A stretch of DNA of 35,408 bases. Origin: Campylobacterales bacterium. Lineage in GTDB: Bacteria > Campylobacterota > Campylobacteria > Campylobacterales > JAADDG01. The stretch's first letter is position 1. Each line of letters starts with the position of its first letter. The stretch lies in the NCBI GenBank assembly GCA_027009865.1, contig JALVCR010000099.1, forward strand, positions 1-35,408, read 5' to 3'. Of this stretch, positions 6,738 through 16,023 are shown in pieces. A program made the translations under genes and the position numbers. The notes beneath the pieces are model-generated. The model saw only the letters and a list, made by a program, of their open reading frames with translations. It did not search any database and was not told the origin of the DNA.

Positions 6738-9347
6738 TTAGAAGAGGTTAGCGTTTTCGTCGATCCATTTTAGATATTCAATAATATCTTTAATCTCTTG
6801 ATCGCTCATATGTTGATTTGGCATTCTGAGATTAAAATAATCAATCATAGATTTTACATATGGATCATCATATTTGCTTGATGGGTTTTTAATAAATTCA
6901 GCAACCCATTTCTCGCCATTTTCATGTCTTTTTAGAACACCGACAAGATCAGGGCCTGAACTTACCTTACCAATAACGTGGCATCCGTTACATCCTCCTT
7001 CTGCAAATGCAGCTTCTCCTCTTTTTGCTGCTTCGCTCATAGGAGTGGCAAGTTTTTTAACCAATAAATCTTTAGCTCTAATACCAACATCAGCTGTTTT
7101 AACCAAATATTGCCATGCTTGATATTGGAAGTTGATAGCTGTCTCTATATCTCCTTTTTTGAGAGCTTCTTCAGCCTTCTTCTCTTCGCCAGCAACTTTG
7201 CTAAATTGATCCATAGCGTCATCTACAAGATTTTTAACTACAGGATATTTCTCGTAGTGATTCTCTTTTAGGAATTTAACAACACTTTGAATAACTTTTT
7301 TAGTGGCTTCATTTAATTTTACAGTTTTGTCATACTCTTTTTGCAACTGCTCTTTGCTCATTTTTTTGAGCTTAATTTTCTTAACAGATTTATATTTCTT
7401 ATTAGGATCTTTAACCATCAAGTATCCCATCATCTCAAGGTGTAATGCAGAACAGAATTCTGTACAATAGTATGGGAAAACACCCTCTCTGTCGGCTTTA
7501 AATGTTACGGCAACTGTTTTACCAGGCTCCAAAGAAGCATGAACATTATACCAGTCAACTGTAAATCCGTGAGTCTCATCTTCCGCTCTTTCTAAGTTGG
7601 TTAGATAGAAAGTTACTATATCTCCTTTGTTTACAGTTACATGTTCAGGGTTAATATGACTTCTAACCAAAGTTCCATAAACATATACATGATTTCCTTT
7701 TCTCTCTATGCGCTCTTGTCCTGCAAGAGTTTTACCTTTATGAGGTTTTCCTGTAAAAGGATTTGTTCCCATTGGATATCTAACTTCAGTATGAAGTTTG
7801 CTTGCTCTAATTGCAACAGCTTGGTGAGGTTCACCGAGAGGAACCGGCATATCATAAAGCAGTTTCATTTTTTTGCCACTTATATCTATAAGCTGATGGT
7901 TTTGCGGATGAAGAGGCCCTATTGGATTAAATCTGTCAATTGCAAGTTTATTTAGAGCTATAATATACTCTCCTTGAGGATCCTCAGTTTTTCCTTCCAT
8001 ACCACAAAGGTGACCAATATTATAGTTTACATTTACTCTATCTTTTACTTCACATGTTAAATAGTTCCATTTTACAACTTGACTGTCAACATATAAAGAA
8101 GTATAAATCTCACCCTCTGTTTTCCATTTAGGTCCAAATTGATTGTGAAGAGGTCCAAGTCCAAGCTCTGCTTGGCAATGCATAGCTTTTTTCATATCTA
8201 TAATAGGAATTCCATATGGATCTTTACCTACAAAGTCCTTATTTTTAACAGCTTCCATAATTTTCTTAAAATCATACACTGTTGCATGAGTATCAAGCTT
8301 TCCGCAAACAACAATATATCTTCCATCAGGACTTACATCTACTCCATGAGGAGATTTTGGTTCAGGAATCAAAAATAAAGCATCATTTTTAACAGCAACT
8401 TCAATTGGAATAACTTTTATACCATTTATAACTTTTACATTTTTTGGATCTTTTGCGAGCTCAGCTAATTTTTTCCAATTATAAACATGCAAGTAGTCTG
8501 TATCATTTCTTGAGCATCCTGCTTCAAATGGAGGAAGTCCTTTTTCAATACCCCCTGTATACATCTCAGAGTTAAAAGAGTTTGTAAATCCCCATCCATA
8601 ACTTAACTCTTTACCTGCATCGCTTAAATCTTGCATATACGGAGGCATCTCAATTACAAAAGATTCCTTTGGAATAATTTTTCCTTTTTCATGATCAAAT
8701 TTCCATACAGTAACTCCACCTCTGTAAACATCAGCATACTCTTCCATTGGATGATAACTTAAATCATAAGGAGCACCATATTGACAGGCTTCAAGAATAT
8801 ATTCGCTATTTGGAGTAAAGAAAGCTCCACCATGATCTGATTTAAAAACAGGATTTACAACAATCTGTTTTGTAACAAAATCTTTTAAATCTATAACAGC
8901 AATTCTCGGATTTGCCTTATCGTTAATTACTAACCATTTTCCATCATATTTTCCATTTGTCTCAGAAATTGCCGGATGGTGAGTATCTCCCCATGTTATA
9001 GGTTTACCAAACCATTTACCTTCAGCCAAAACTTTTTTGGTATCGTCATCATAACCCCAACCTTGCCAAGGCTCAGGAGTAAATACACCGATAAACTTCA
9101 AAATTCTCATAGACGGAACGCCATAAACCATAATCTGACCAGACTGTCCGCCTGAGCTAAAAACTATATATTTATCCCTTCCACCACTTGGAGTATATGT
9201 TTTTGCAGCAGCTAAGATATCATCTTGCGTCAATCCTCTTTCTTTCATAATCTTCTCAAGTTCACTTTGAGCCGTAGCAAAACCTGAAACCATACATACG
9301 GCTGCGGCTACACTGATCAACCTTTTAAAGGTTCTTCCAATCCGCAT
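6738..9347 (-). CDS. nosZ: Nitrous oxide reductase, clade II type with C-terminal cytochrome c
   Basis: Periplasmic terminal reductase, N2O to N2. A Sec-type signal (residues about 1-26, cut near ATA/QSE; no twin arginine) marks the clade II form. The seven-bladed propeller carries histidines for the CuZ centre, for example H123/H124 in DTHHP, H172 in DHGG, H334 in PHGVD, H401 in PLHNQ, H446 in IGHLCG and H508 in EPHQ. The CuA domain has H593, C628, C632, H636 and a methionine near 640 (CTEFCSALHLEMM). A helical linker (about 660-765) leads to a haem c domain with CNGCH at 786-790 and a likely axial Met in LRMPNQHM. The 869-residue length matches Wolinella cNosZ. Start ATG follows AAAGGAGG. 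Two Fnr-like boxes lie upstream. Confidence 0.97.
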   Translation of the reverse strand: MRIGRTFKRLISVAAAVCMVSGFATAQSELEKIMKERGLTQDDILAAAKTYTPSGGRDKYIVFSSGGQSGQIMVYGVPSMRILKFIGVFTPEPWQGWGYDDDTKKVLAEGKWFGKPITWGDTHHPAISETNGKYDGKWLVINDKANPRIAVIDLKDFVTKQIVVNPVFKSDHGGAFFTPNSEYILEACQYGAPYDLSYHPMEEYADVYRGGVTVWKFDHEKGKIIPKESFVIEMPPYMQDLSDAGKELSYGWGFTNSFNSEMYTGGIEKGLPPFEAGCSRNDTDYLHVYNWKKLAELAKDPKNVKVINGIKVIPIEVAVKNDALFLIPEPKSPHGVDVSPDGRYIVVCGKLDTHATVYDFKKIMEAVKNKDFVGKDPYGIPIIDMKKAMHCQAELGLGPLHNQFGPKWKTEGEIYTSLYVDSQVVKWNYLTCEVKDRVNVNYNIGHLCGMEGKTEDPQGEYIIALNKLAIDRFNPIGPLHPQNHQLIDISGKKMKLLYDMPVPLGEPHQAVAIRASKLHTEVRYPMGTNPFTGKPHKGKTLAGQERIERKGNHVYVYGTLVRSHINPEHVTVNKGDIVTFYLTNLERAEDETHGFTVDWYNVHASLEPGKTVAVTFKADREGVFPYYCTEFCSALHLEMMGYLMVKDPNKKYKSVKKIKLKKMSKEQLQKEYDKTVKLNEATKKVIQSVVKFLKENHYEKYPVVKNLVDDAMDQFSKVAGEEKKAEEALKKGDIETAINFQYQAWQYLVKTADVGIRAKDLLVKKLATPMSEAAKRGEAAFAEGGCNGCHVIGKVSSGPDLVGVLKRHENGEKWVAEFIKNPSSKYDDPYVKSMIDYFNLRMPNQHMSDQEIKDIIEYLKWIDENANLF

Positions 9348-9461
9348 ATTGTCCTCCTTTCTTTGTTAAATATACGTTAAATAAATTATAATTAAAACTT
9401 GCTTATTTAGAGCTTAATGAATTAAGATTCAGAGGCTTCTATACTTTTTTGAATCTTAAAA

Positions 9462-9475
9462 TTGATTTACATCAA
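9462..9475 (-). promoter_or_regulatory. Fnr-like box proximal to nosZ
   Basis: Perfect inverted repeat TTGATTTACATCAA, matching TTGAT-N4-ATCAA, 115 bp upstream of the nosZ ATG. A -10-like TATAGA lies at 9443-9438, but the spacing (25.5 bp from box centre) is about four bases shorter than at the other promoters here. Confidence 0.7.
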
Positions 9476-9500
9476 GAAAAATTTTAAGCTTTAAAAACTC

Positions 9501-9514
9501 TTGACATAAATCAA
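9501..9514 (-). promoter_or_regulatory. Fnr-like box distal to nosZ
   Basis: TTGACATAAATCAA, identical over 14 bp to the box upstream of napA. Its centre is 39 bp from that of the proximal box. It could be a class I site, or the pair could tune nosZ expression. Between this box and nirE I see no clear terminator, so read-through from nirE is possible. Confidence 0.65.
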
Positions 9515-9611
9515 TTGCTTTCCTTTAAATAGGCTATTTTACGGCTTTTTACAAAGAAAGTAAATATTTTCTTGAGAGATAATTATTAAAGATAAAAATT
9601 AATTTAATAAT

Positions 9612-10346
9612 TTAAGTTTTAAACCACTTAAGGGAATCTCTAAGCTCTACCACTTTACCTACTACAATTAAAGCTGGAGTTTTTAAACCTTTTGCCAAAT
9701 AGGTTATATTTTCTAAAGTTCCAATTATCGTTTTTTGTTCTTTTGAAGTTCCCCTGCTAATAACGGCAACCGGAAAATCTTTGGGTTTTCCTATCTCAAT
9801 AAGTTTTTTAGAGATATTTTCAAGATTATGAAGCCCCATCAAAAACACTATCGTATCATCGGTTTTGAAATTCTCCCACGGAATCTGGCTTGTCTCTTTA
9901 TTTGGCGCCTCATGACCGGTTACAACTCGAAAACTTGCGCTAATCCCTCTATGAGTTACCGGTATTCCAGCATAAGCTGGAACGCTTATAGCTGAAGTAA
10001 TGCCCGGAATTACCTCAAATTCAATTCCCTTTTTCTTTAAATATATTCCCTCTTCTCCGCCTCTTCCGAAAACAAAAGGATCTCCGCCCTTTAGTCTCAC
10101 CACAATATCATACTTTAAAGCGCTTTGATAGATAACTTCATTTATCTTATCTTGCGGCAGGATATGTTTCCCATCCTCTTTTCCCACATATAAAAATTCG
10201 CATCCGTCTTTACACATCTTTAAAATTTCAGGATTTGCTAAACGATCGTAAATTACTACGTCGGCTTTTTTTATCACTTTTGCCGCTTTTAAAGTTAAAA
10301 GCTCAATATCTCCGGGACCTGCTCCCGTTAGATAAACTTTACCCAT
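9612..10346 (-). CDS. nirE: Uroporphyrinogen-III C-methyltransferase (NirE type)
   Basis: Cytoplasmic SAM-dependent enzyme that methylates uroporphyrinogen III twice to give precorrin-2, the first committed step to haem d1 (and sirohaem). The 244 residues show the SUMT motifs: GAGPGD (about 8-13), YDRLANPEIL, RLKGGDPFVFGRGGEE (about 84-99), PGITSA and YAGIPVTHRG (about 118-135), and a C-terminal TPALIVVGKVV. The fused CysG dehydrogenase domain is absent. It lies 12 bp after nirF at the end of the nir gene group, so NirE is the better name than CobA, although it might also serve sirohaem or cobalamin synthesis in this cell. Confidence 0.88.
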   Translation of the reverse strand: MGKVYLTGAGPGDIELLTLKAAKVIKKADVVIYDRLANPEILKMCKDGCEFLYVGKEDGKHILPQDKINEVIYQSALKYDIVVRLKGGDPFVFGRGGEEGIYLKKKGIEFEVIPGITSAISVPAYAGIPVTHRGISASFRVVTGHEAPNKETSQIPWENFKTDDTIVFLMGLHNLENISKKLIEIGKPKDFPVAVISRGTSKEQKTIIGTLENITYLAKGLKTPALIVVGKVVELRDSLKWFKT

Positions 10347-10358
10347 ACTCTTTTTCCC

Positions 10359-11420
10359 CTATTTTGTATGAAAAATGAAAATACCTGAAGGTTTTGGAAC
10401 ATTTATACTAAAATCTTCCTTCCAAGTTTTGGTATTTACGCCTATAACTTTGCTTTTTCCATTATTTGAAACATATAACAAAGGCTCTTCCTTGCTCCAT
10501 CTAACATGCAAAACCATACCTTTAAAATCGAATCTTTTTACAATTTTTAAAGATTTTGTATCTATAATTTCAACTATTGGGAATTTTTTACCGCTAAAAG
10601 TAACTGCTAAGTAATCTCTTTTAGGACTTAAAGATGTAAAAACAGGATTTCCTTCCACTTCTATATATTTTATAAAATTAAAATCTTTGTCAAATACAAA
10701 AACTTTATTATCCCCAACTGCCGGAATAAAAAATTTATCTTTCATAATAGACCAAAAACCAAAATGGGGAACTTTCAAAACTATATTTTTATGCTCAAGT
10801 TTTAACGGCGCTTTTTTATACTCAAATGTATCAAGATTTAAAACTCCCACAAAAGGAGAGTTAAAAAAACCGCAGACATAGATATTCTTATTTATCATAG
10901 CATCAAACGGAACCTCTCCGGCATTTTCTATAACTTTAAATTTTTTAAATTTTTTGCCTTCTCTTTTCATAACCCATATCTCATCTTTATCCATAGCGGC
11001 AAAAATCAAATAATCTTTATAAGTTTTTATACCGACATTTCTTGAAGAGGTATCTATAGTTTGCAAAAGATTTAAATCTCTATCAAATATCTCTACCGTT
11101 TTATTGGAATAGTTGGCTACTGCTACAAAATCTTTAGCCAAAGTAAAACCTATCGCGCTTTTGCTTGCTTTAACCTCTTTGATTTTCTTCTCTTTTATAG
11201 GATCGAATTTAATTAAATATCCGTCTCTTGTAATAACATATCCGTCGTTATCTATAAATTTAACCACTGCGTGATTAAAATTATGCATATTTTTGATTTC
11301 ATTTTTCAGTTTATGATTCTCTATCACAGCAAGAGCGCTATTTTCCCTCTCCACCACAAAAACTTTCTCATGTGCAAAAACAAAAATCGCTCCTATTAAC
11401 AAAAGAAAAATTTTTTTCAT
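10359..11420 (-). CDS. nirF: NirF, haem d1 biosynthesis protein
   Basis: Periplasmic beta-propeller protein required for haem d1 formation. An N-terminal signal peptide is visible (residues about 1-17, MKKIFLLLIGAIFVFAHEK). The remainder is a series of WD-like blades (VFVVERENSALAVI, GYVITRDGYLIKFD, DYLAVTFSGKKFPIVEIID). The C-terminus ends in NVPKPSGIFIFHTK, resembling the conserved KPTGI ending of NirF and the KPTGKFN region of NirS and NirN. At 353 residues it is a little shorter than pseudomonad NirF. ATG at 11420 overlaps the nirJ stop by 4 bp. Identity rests on context and fold, because the family is sequence-divergent. Confidence 0.83.
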   Translation of the reverse strand: MKKIFLLLIGAIFVFAHEKVFVVERENSALAVIENHKLKNEIKNMHNFNHAVVKFIDNDGYVITRDGYLIKFDPIKEKKIKEVKASKSAIGFTLAKDFVAVANYSNKTVEIFDRDLNLLQTIDTSSRNVGIKTYKDYLIFAAMDKDEIWVMKREGKKFKKFKVIENAGEVPFDAMINKNIYVCGFFNSPFVGVLNLDTFEYKKAPLKLEHKNIVLKVPHFGFWSIMKDKFFIPAVGDNKVFVFDKDFNFIKYIEVEGNPVFTSLSPKRDYLAVTFSGKKFPIVEIIDTKSLKIVKRFDFKGMVLHVRWSKEEPLLYVSNNGKSKVIGVNTKTWKEDFSINVPKPSGIFIFHTK

Positions 11421-12538
11421 ACTCCATCCTTATTCAAATTTATATAACAGCTTGGATCTTCTTGCCAAAGATCTCCGCTTATAGCCCAAGCTCTGGGTCT
11501 ACTTCCGCCGTTACAGATTTCCAAGAAGGGACAATTCTCACACTTTCCCTTTAAATCTCTTGGAAATTTTCTAAGTTTTCTTAAAAGCTCATTATTTTCA
11601 TCCTGCCAAATCTTATCAAAATCTCTCTCAAAAATATTCCCCACCTTTACAGGAAAAAAGGGATCTGGTTTAACGTCTCCTTCGCTATTTATATTGACAA
11701 GATTCCTCCCTGCGCTGTTTCCTCCCCACTTTTTAAGTTTATCTAAAAGAGCCTCTTTTTTATCTGGATACTCTTTTGAAAATCTCTCTAAAAACAAAAT
11801 TGCATCCATCTCCATATTGCCGGTAACTATATCAATATCTACGCCTTCTTTGTAGTATTTAAAAGCCTTATCTATAATAAACTCTACGCTCTTTCTCCTC
11901 TCCTCTTTATCTATATCCATTTTCAAATTATCAAGCCCTCTTCCAGAATATACAAGATGAGAGATATAAATCTTATCTATCCCCTTCTCTTCGGCCAAAG
12001 AGAAGATATGAGAAAGAGAGTCTTTAGTCTCTTTTGTTATTGTAAATCTAATCCCAACTCTGCCCTCATTTTCATGAATTAAATCTATAGCTTTTAAACT
12101 CATATCATAGCTTCCGGCAAGCCCTCTAAATCTGTCATGTATCTCTCTTTCTCCATCTATGCTGATTCCTATATATCCAAAAGTATCTATAATCTTCTTT
12201 ACATTGCTTTTATGAATATATAAACCGTTTGTAGATAGATAAGTAGAAATTCCCTCATCCCTAAAAGCTTTTGCTATATCAAAAATATCTCTTCTTGTTA
12301 AAGGCTCTCCGCCGGAGAATATGACAAATTTAATTCCTGCTTTTTTTAATTTTGGAATAGTTTCAAAAATTTTTTTAGTTGTTAAAGTGTCATTTGATTC
12401 CAAAGAGGCTTTGGAATAGCAGTGAAGACATGAAAGATTGCAGCGATTTGTAAAATTCCAAATCAAAATAGAGCCATTTAAAGTTCTTGACTTTTTGCCC
12501 TCAACTGTGCTTTTTAATAAATTGGATAATCTAAACAC
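11417..12538 (-). CDS. nirJ: NirJ, radical SAM enzyme of haem d1 synthesis
   Basis: Cytoplasmic radical SAM protein that removes propionate side chains of the tetrapyrrole and installs oxo groups on the route to haem d1. The radical SAM motif C33-x3-C37-x2-C40 (CNLSCLHC) is followed by FSGGEPLTRRD (about 75-85) and STNG (about 100). A C-terminal SPASM-like cysteine set is present: CENCPFLEICNGG near 335 and C near residue 363. The length of 373 fits the family. It starts at GTG 12538, sharing bases with the nirN stop as TAGTG, and overlaps nirF. Confidence 0.9.
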   Translation of the reverse strand: MFRLSNLLKSTVEGKKSRTLNGSILIWNFTNRCNLSCLHCYSKASLESNDTLTTKKIFETIPKLKKAGIKFVIFSGGEPLTRRDIFDIAKAFRDEGISTYLSTNGLYIHKSNVKKIIDTFGYIGISIDGEREIHDRFRGLAGSYDMSLKAIDLIHENEGRVGIRFTITKETKDSLSHIFSLAEEKGIDKIYISHLVYSGRGLDNLKMDIDKEERRKSVEFIIDKAFKYYKEGVDIDIVTGNMEMDAILFLERFSKEYPDKKEALLDKLKKWGGNSAGRNLVNINSEGDVKPDPFFPVKVGNIFERDFDKIWQDENNELLRKLRKFPRDLKGKCENCPFLEICNGGSRPRAWAISGDLWQEDPSCYINLNKDGV

Positions 12539-14226
12539 TATTTGCCTTTAAAACTTTCTATATAATCAACAATGGATTTTAGCTCTTTTTCATTTAAATT
12601 AAAAGAGGGCATTGAATTTCTTTTATATCCAAGCTGTTTATATGTATGTTTTGGATCTTCTATCTGGCTTATTATCTCCCCTCTGTCTCTTTTTGAGGCT
12701 ATTTCGCTAAAAGGAGGGCCAAAAGCCATAGCGGTTTGATGATGACAGCCCCAGCATTTTTCTTTAAATATGCTCATTCCAAAAAGTCTTGGATAAAAAA
12801 CTCTGTTTTTGTTTATAAAGTTATATTTTCCGACTGGAACATTTGCTTTGTAATCTTTTATCTCTTTGAAAGTATCCGTCTGCCAAACAAGCAAATCCCC
12901 ATCTTTTTCATAGATACTAAGATAAGTATATTTGCCGTCTCCGCTAAATTCGGCATGAATATATCTTTTTCCTTTTCTTGGAGTTAAATTTTTTATCTTG
13001 AAATCTTCTTTATCTACTAAAACAAGTTTATCATCTCCCCTATCAACCCATAAATAATTTGAAGCCGGATGAGTCTTGACAAAAAAACCGTCTCCCCCGA
13101 CATCTATCTTCTTTATAAGCTTCCAATCATACATCTGCCAAACAGTAATAAAAGAGCTTCTTAGATGCGGAGTAGCAAAATAAAATTTTCCGTCTCTATA
13201 CCAATATGTAGCGCTAAATAGATGAGGCATTCCAGAAATTTCAGCTTTGAAAACCTCTTTTAGAGAGTTTATATCATAAACATTTAAACTTTTTCCTCTT
13301 CTTGTAGTTCCAATAATATACTCTTCAAAAGGATCTATAAAAAAATCTTCTATCGGCTCTTTTAAATCATAGCTTTTAAACTTAAGAGTTTTAGTATCAA
13401 CTTTTACCAATTTCGGTTTATCCCTAAAAGTAAATATCGCTTCATCCCTGCTATAAAGCTCATATAAAGCGCTAATTTTGCCATTGACTTTGACAACTTT
13501 AATAGGATTAAATTTTTCTCTATCAAAAATTACAACCGATTGAGGCAAAAGACAGGTAGCAAAGATATATTTCCCATCTCTGCTTAAACTTATATTCCTT
13601 AAATTAACGCAAGCTCTAATTTTCTCTTTTAGCCTTCCCTCTTTCAAAGAGTAATGCCCTATCCATCCGTCTCTTGTAGGAACATAAAAATTTTTTCCAT
13701 CAAGCGTATATTTTAATCCTCCGTGAACATTTTTAAAAGAAAATTTATCCAAAATTTTCTCATCTTCCATAATCCAAACTTTATTAGCTCCTCTCTCAAC
13801 AACCAAAGTTACGTTATCTATATTTTTAATATGTAAATTTTTCTTGGGACTATTGAAAATTTTCTTGGATTTTTTTATATTTTCTATATTCCACTCTATA
13901 TTTTTGGCCGGAGTTTTTAAATACTTAACAATATAATAAATCTCCTCTTCTTTCAAAAAATCAAATTTTGGCATAAGAGTCTGAGGAAGAGAATTTTTTA
14001 TAATGGAAGAGATTCTTTTGTTAGAGAGTTTTTTAATAAATTGAGGTAAAAGCGGAGGAGCGCTTATTCCTTCCCTTTGCATTCCATGACAAGAAGCGCA
14101 ATATTTATCATATAAAACTTTTCCTTGATTACTTTTAGCTTCAAGCTGATGAATATAAAAACTATCAAATTCAGATGAAAAAGAAAAAGAGAAAACAAAA
14201 ATAGATAAAAGAAGTTTTTTAAACAT
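12538..14226 (-). CDS. nirN: NirN-like cytochrome c-d1 protein with an extra C-terminal cytochrome c domain
   Basis: Probable dihydro-haem d1 dehydrogenase of the periplasm. A Sec signal covers residues about 1-18. Domain order is haem c (C43-A-S-C46-H47), a d1-type eight-bladed propeller (about 110-475; LSRDGKYIFAT, ISGMPHLFSATYW, VGGDGFFVKTHP, HAEFSGDGKYTYLS, VPVGKYNF), and then a second haem c domain with C491-W-G-C494-H495 and a likely axial Met539. Usual NirN has only the N-terminal cytochrome, and the second domain resembles a fused NirC. I chose ATG 14226, which sits five bases after GGAGGGG; an upstream in-frame TTG at 14241 overlaps that site. Propeller similarity to NirS is clear but the NirS HPGRG motif is missing, favouring NirN. 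Confidence 0.85.
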   Translation of the reverse strand: MFKKLLLSIFVFSFSFSSEFDSFYIHQLEAKSNQGKVLYDKYCASCHGMQREGISAPPLLPQFIKKLSNKRISSIIKNSLPQTLMPKFDFLKEEEIYYIVKYLKTPAKNIEWNIENIKKSKKIFNSPKKNLHIKNIDNVTLVVERGANKVWIMEDEKILDKFSFKNVHGGLKYTLDGKNFYVPTRDGWIGHYSLKEGRLKEKIRACVNLRNISLSRDGKYIFATCLLPQSVVIFDREKFNPIKVVKVNGKISALYELYSRDEAIFTFRDKPKLVKVDTKTLKFKSYDLKEPIEDFFIDPFEEYIIGTTRRGKSLNVYDINSLKEVFKAEISGMPHLFSATYWYRDGKFYFATPHLRSSFITVWQMYDWKLIKKIDVGGDGFFVKTHPASNYLWVDRGDDKLVLVDKEDFKIKNLTPRKGKRYIHAEFSGDGKYTYLSIYEKDGDLLVWQTDTFKEIKDYKANVPVGKYNFINKNRVFYPRLFGMSIFKEKCWGCHHQTAMAFGPPFSEIASKRDRGEIISQIEDPKHTYKQLGYKRNSMPSFNLNEKELKSIVDYIESFKGK

Positions 14227-14249
14227 TTTACACCCCTCCAAAAATAATT

Positions 14250-14320
14250 AAAGCTGTTTGGAGAACCAAAAATTTTGGCTTTCCAAACAGCTTTTAGTAA
14301 ATATCGGGCAAAAGCCCGAT
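14250..14320 (-). terminator. Two consecutive hairpins after nirS
   Basis: Directly after nirS, ATCGGGC/GCCCGAT forms a 7-bp stem with loop AAAA (14303-14320). A second, 13-bp perfect stem AAAGCTGTTTGGA / TCCAAACAGCTTT (14250-14294) follows, with ATTATTTTT after it. They could act as a partial terminator and as a 3' stabiliser that raises nirS above the downstream genes. Confidence 0.7.
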
Positions 14321-14324
14321 ACTA

Positions 14325-15995
14325 TTAATAGATATCGTTCATAGTATTATACACATTGAACTTACCTGTAGGAGTGATAATTCTTGGATCCTCGATAGCT
14401 TTTTTAAGTTTCAAGCTATTTGCGTCATATACCAAGATTGCTGTAGGAGTAAGTTTATTACCCCAAATGCTTGTCCATACCTCGTCGCCTTTTTGGTTAA
14501 ACTCGAAATGAACAGGACCTCTAACTTTAACTTTAGGATCTTTGGATTTTAAGTATTTATCAGGAATCTTAATAGTTTTAACTACTTTCAATTTATTTTT
14601 ATCAATTACATAAATTTGAGTTTGTAGTTTTCTATCTGGATTAACCGGTCTATCAGCAAAGATATATTTACATTTAGGATGAGTTTTAACAAATAGGTTT
14701 CCACCACCCTCGCCTGGCAATTTAATATCAGCAACAACTTTCCAAGCATATTTTTTATGTTTTTTAGGATCTGTTCCTATACATACTATATCATTGCTTC
14801 CAATATGTCCGGTACACCAAATAGGACCATATTTCGGATGATTTACGTTAGCTCCTCTTCCTGGATGCGGTTTTGTTCCTCCGGTTGGAATAATTGCTTC
14901 GACTTTACCTTTCTCAGTATCTACAGCTACAACTTTATTTCTTGCGTTAGCTGCAACCAAGAAATATCTCTTACTTAAATCCCATCCTCCATCATGCAAA
15001 TATCTCTCAGCCATTAACATTTTGATTCCAGGATTTCTTGGATCGGCATAGTTATAAAGCCAAACTTGTCCTGTCTCTTTTACATTTATAACCCACTCTG
15101 GTTTATGGTGATTTGCAACAATTGAAGCAACTCTTGCCTCTCTTGTAAACTCACCCGTATCATAAGTATAGCTTGCAGTAGAAACTAATTGGATAGGCTC
15201 AAGCGTATCTCCTTTTAATGTTACAATAGAAGGAGGCCAATAACATCCTACAACCGCATACTCATCCTCATATCCTTTATATTTGGAAGTATCTATACTT
15301 CTTGCATCGTTACAAGTTCTAATTTCAGCTACAACTTTAGGTTCTTTCATCCAAAGATCTATAACCTCAGCTTTTCCGTCTCTACCGATTGCATACATAT
15401 ATCTTCCTGATTTACTCATTCTTAAAATATGAGTAGCAAATCCGGAAGGAACAACAGATACAACCTCTTTTTTATCGCCATCTATTACTGCTATTTTACC
15501 TACATCTCTTAAAACGACACCAAAATAGTTTTTCCAATTTCTTTTGGTTTCAGGTTTTTTAGGTCTTTTATCAACAGGAACAATTACTTTCCAGCTCTTT
15601 TTCATATCAGCAATCGATTTCTCAGGCGGTGTAACAGGCGGAAGCTGAATAAATTTAGCCATTAATTTAACTTCCTCTTTAGTAAGCTCGCCAGATTTTC
15701 CCCATCCTGGCATTCCACCTGGAGTTCCATTATAGATAATAGATTCCAAAGCTTCAGTTCCTATAGCTTTGGTTCCATGCATAGCGCCTTTTTTATCTTT
15801 ATGAGGCTCAGGTCTAATCCATGGTCCCAAAGCTCCTTTTCTTAGCATTCCGTGACATCCGGCACATCTGTCAAAATAGATTTGACTTGCTTTCTTCATC
15901 TCTTCTGGAGATAGTTTAATATTATCAGCAGCTTGTAATATACCTCCCATTAAACCAACGGCTACTATAGCACTCAATCCAATTTTTAATTTCAT
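14325..15995 (-). CDS. nirS: Cytochrome cd1 nitrite reductase
   Basis: Periplasmic enzyme reducing nitrite to nitric oxide. Signal peptide about residues 1-22, haem c domain with C44-A-G-C47-H48, then the d1 propeller. The proximal haem d1 histidine is probably H189 in GFATHI, and the two active-site histidines correspond to H334 (LHDGGWD) and H377 (HPGRGANV). The C-terminus ITPTGKFNVYNTMNDIY is the standard NirS ending. Length 556 is normal. The ATG follows AAAGGAGG. Only 41 bases separate it from the end of orf54, and these are occupied by a hairpin and the ribosome site, so nirS is probably read from the norC operon promoter. Confidence 0.97.
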   Translation of the reverse strand: MKLKIGLSAIVAVGLMGGILQAADNIKLSPEEMKKASQIYFDRCAGCHGMLRKGALGPWIRPEPHKDKKGAMHGTKAIGTEALESIIYNGTPGGMPGWGKSGELTKEEVKLMAKFIQLPPVTPPEKSIADMKKSWKVIVPVDKRPKKPETKRNWKNYFGVVLRDVGKIAVIDGDKKEVVSVVPSGFATHILRMSKSGRYMYAIGRDGKAEVIDLWMKEPKVVAEIRTCNDARSIDTSKYKGYEDEYAVVGCYWPPSIVTLKGDTLEPIQLVSTASYTYDTGEFTREARVASIVANHHKPEWVINVKETGQVWLYNYADPRNPGIKMLMAERYLHDGGWDLSKRYFLVAANARNKVVAVDTEKGKVEAIIPTGGTKPHPGRGANVNHPKYGPIWCTGHIGSNDIVCIGTDPKKHKKYAWKVVADIKLPGEGGGNLFVKTHPKCKYIFADRPVNPDRKLQTQIYVIDKNKLKVVKTIKIPDKYLKSKDPKVKVRGPVHFEFNQKGDEVWTSIWGNKLTPTAILVYDANSLKLKKAIEDPRIITPTGKFNVYNTMNDIY

Positions 15996-16023
15996 AAATC
16001 CTCCTTTACTTATTGATTCTATG

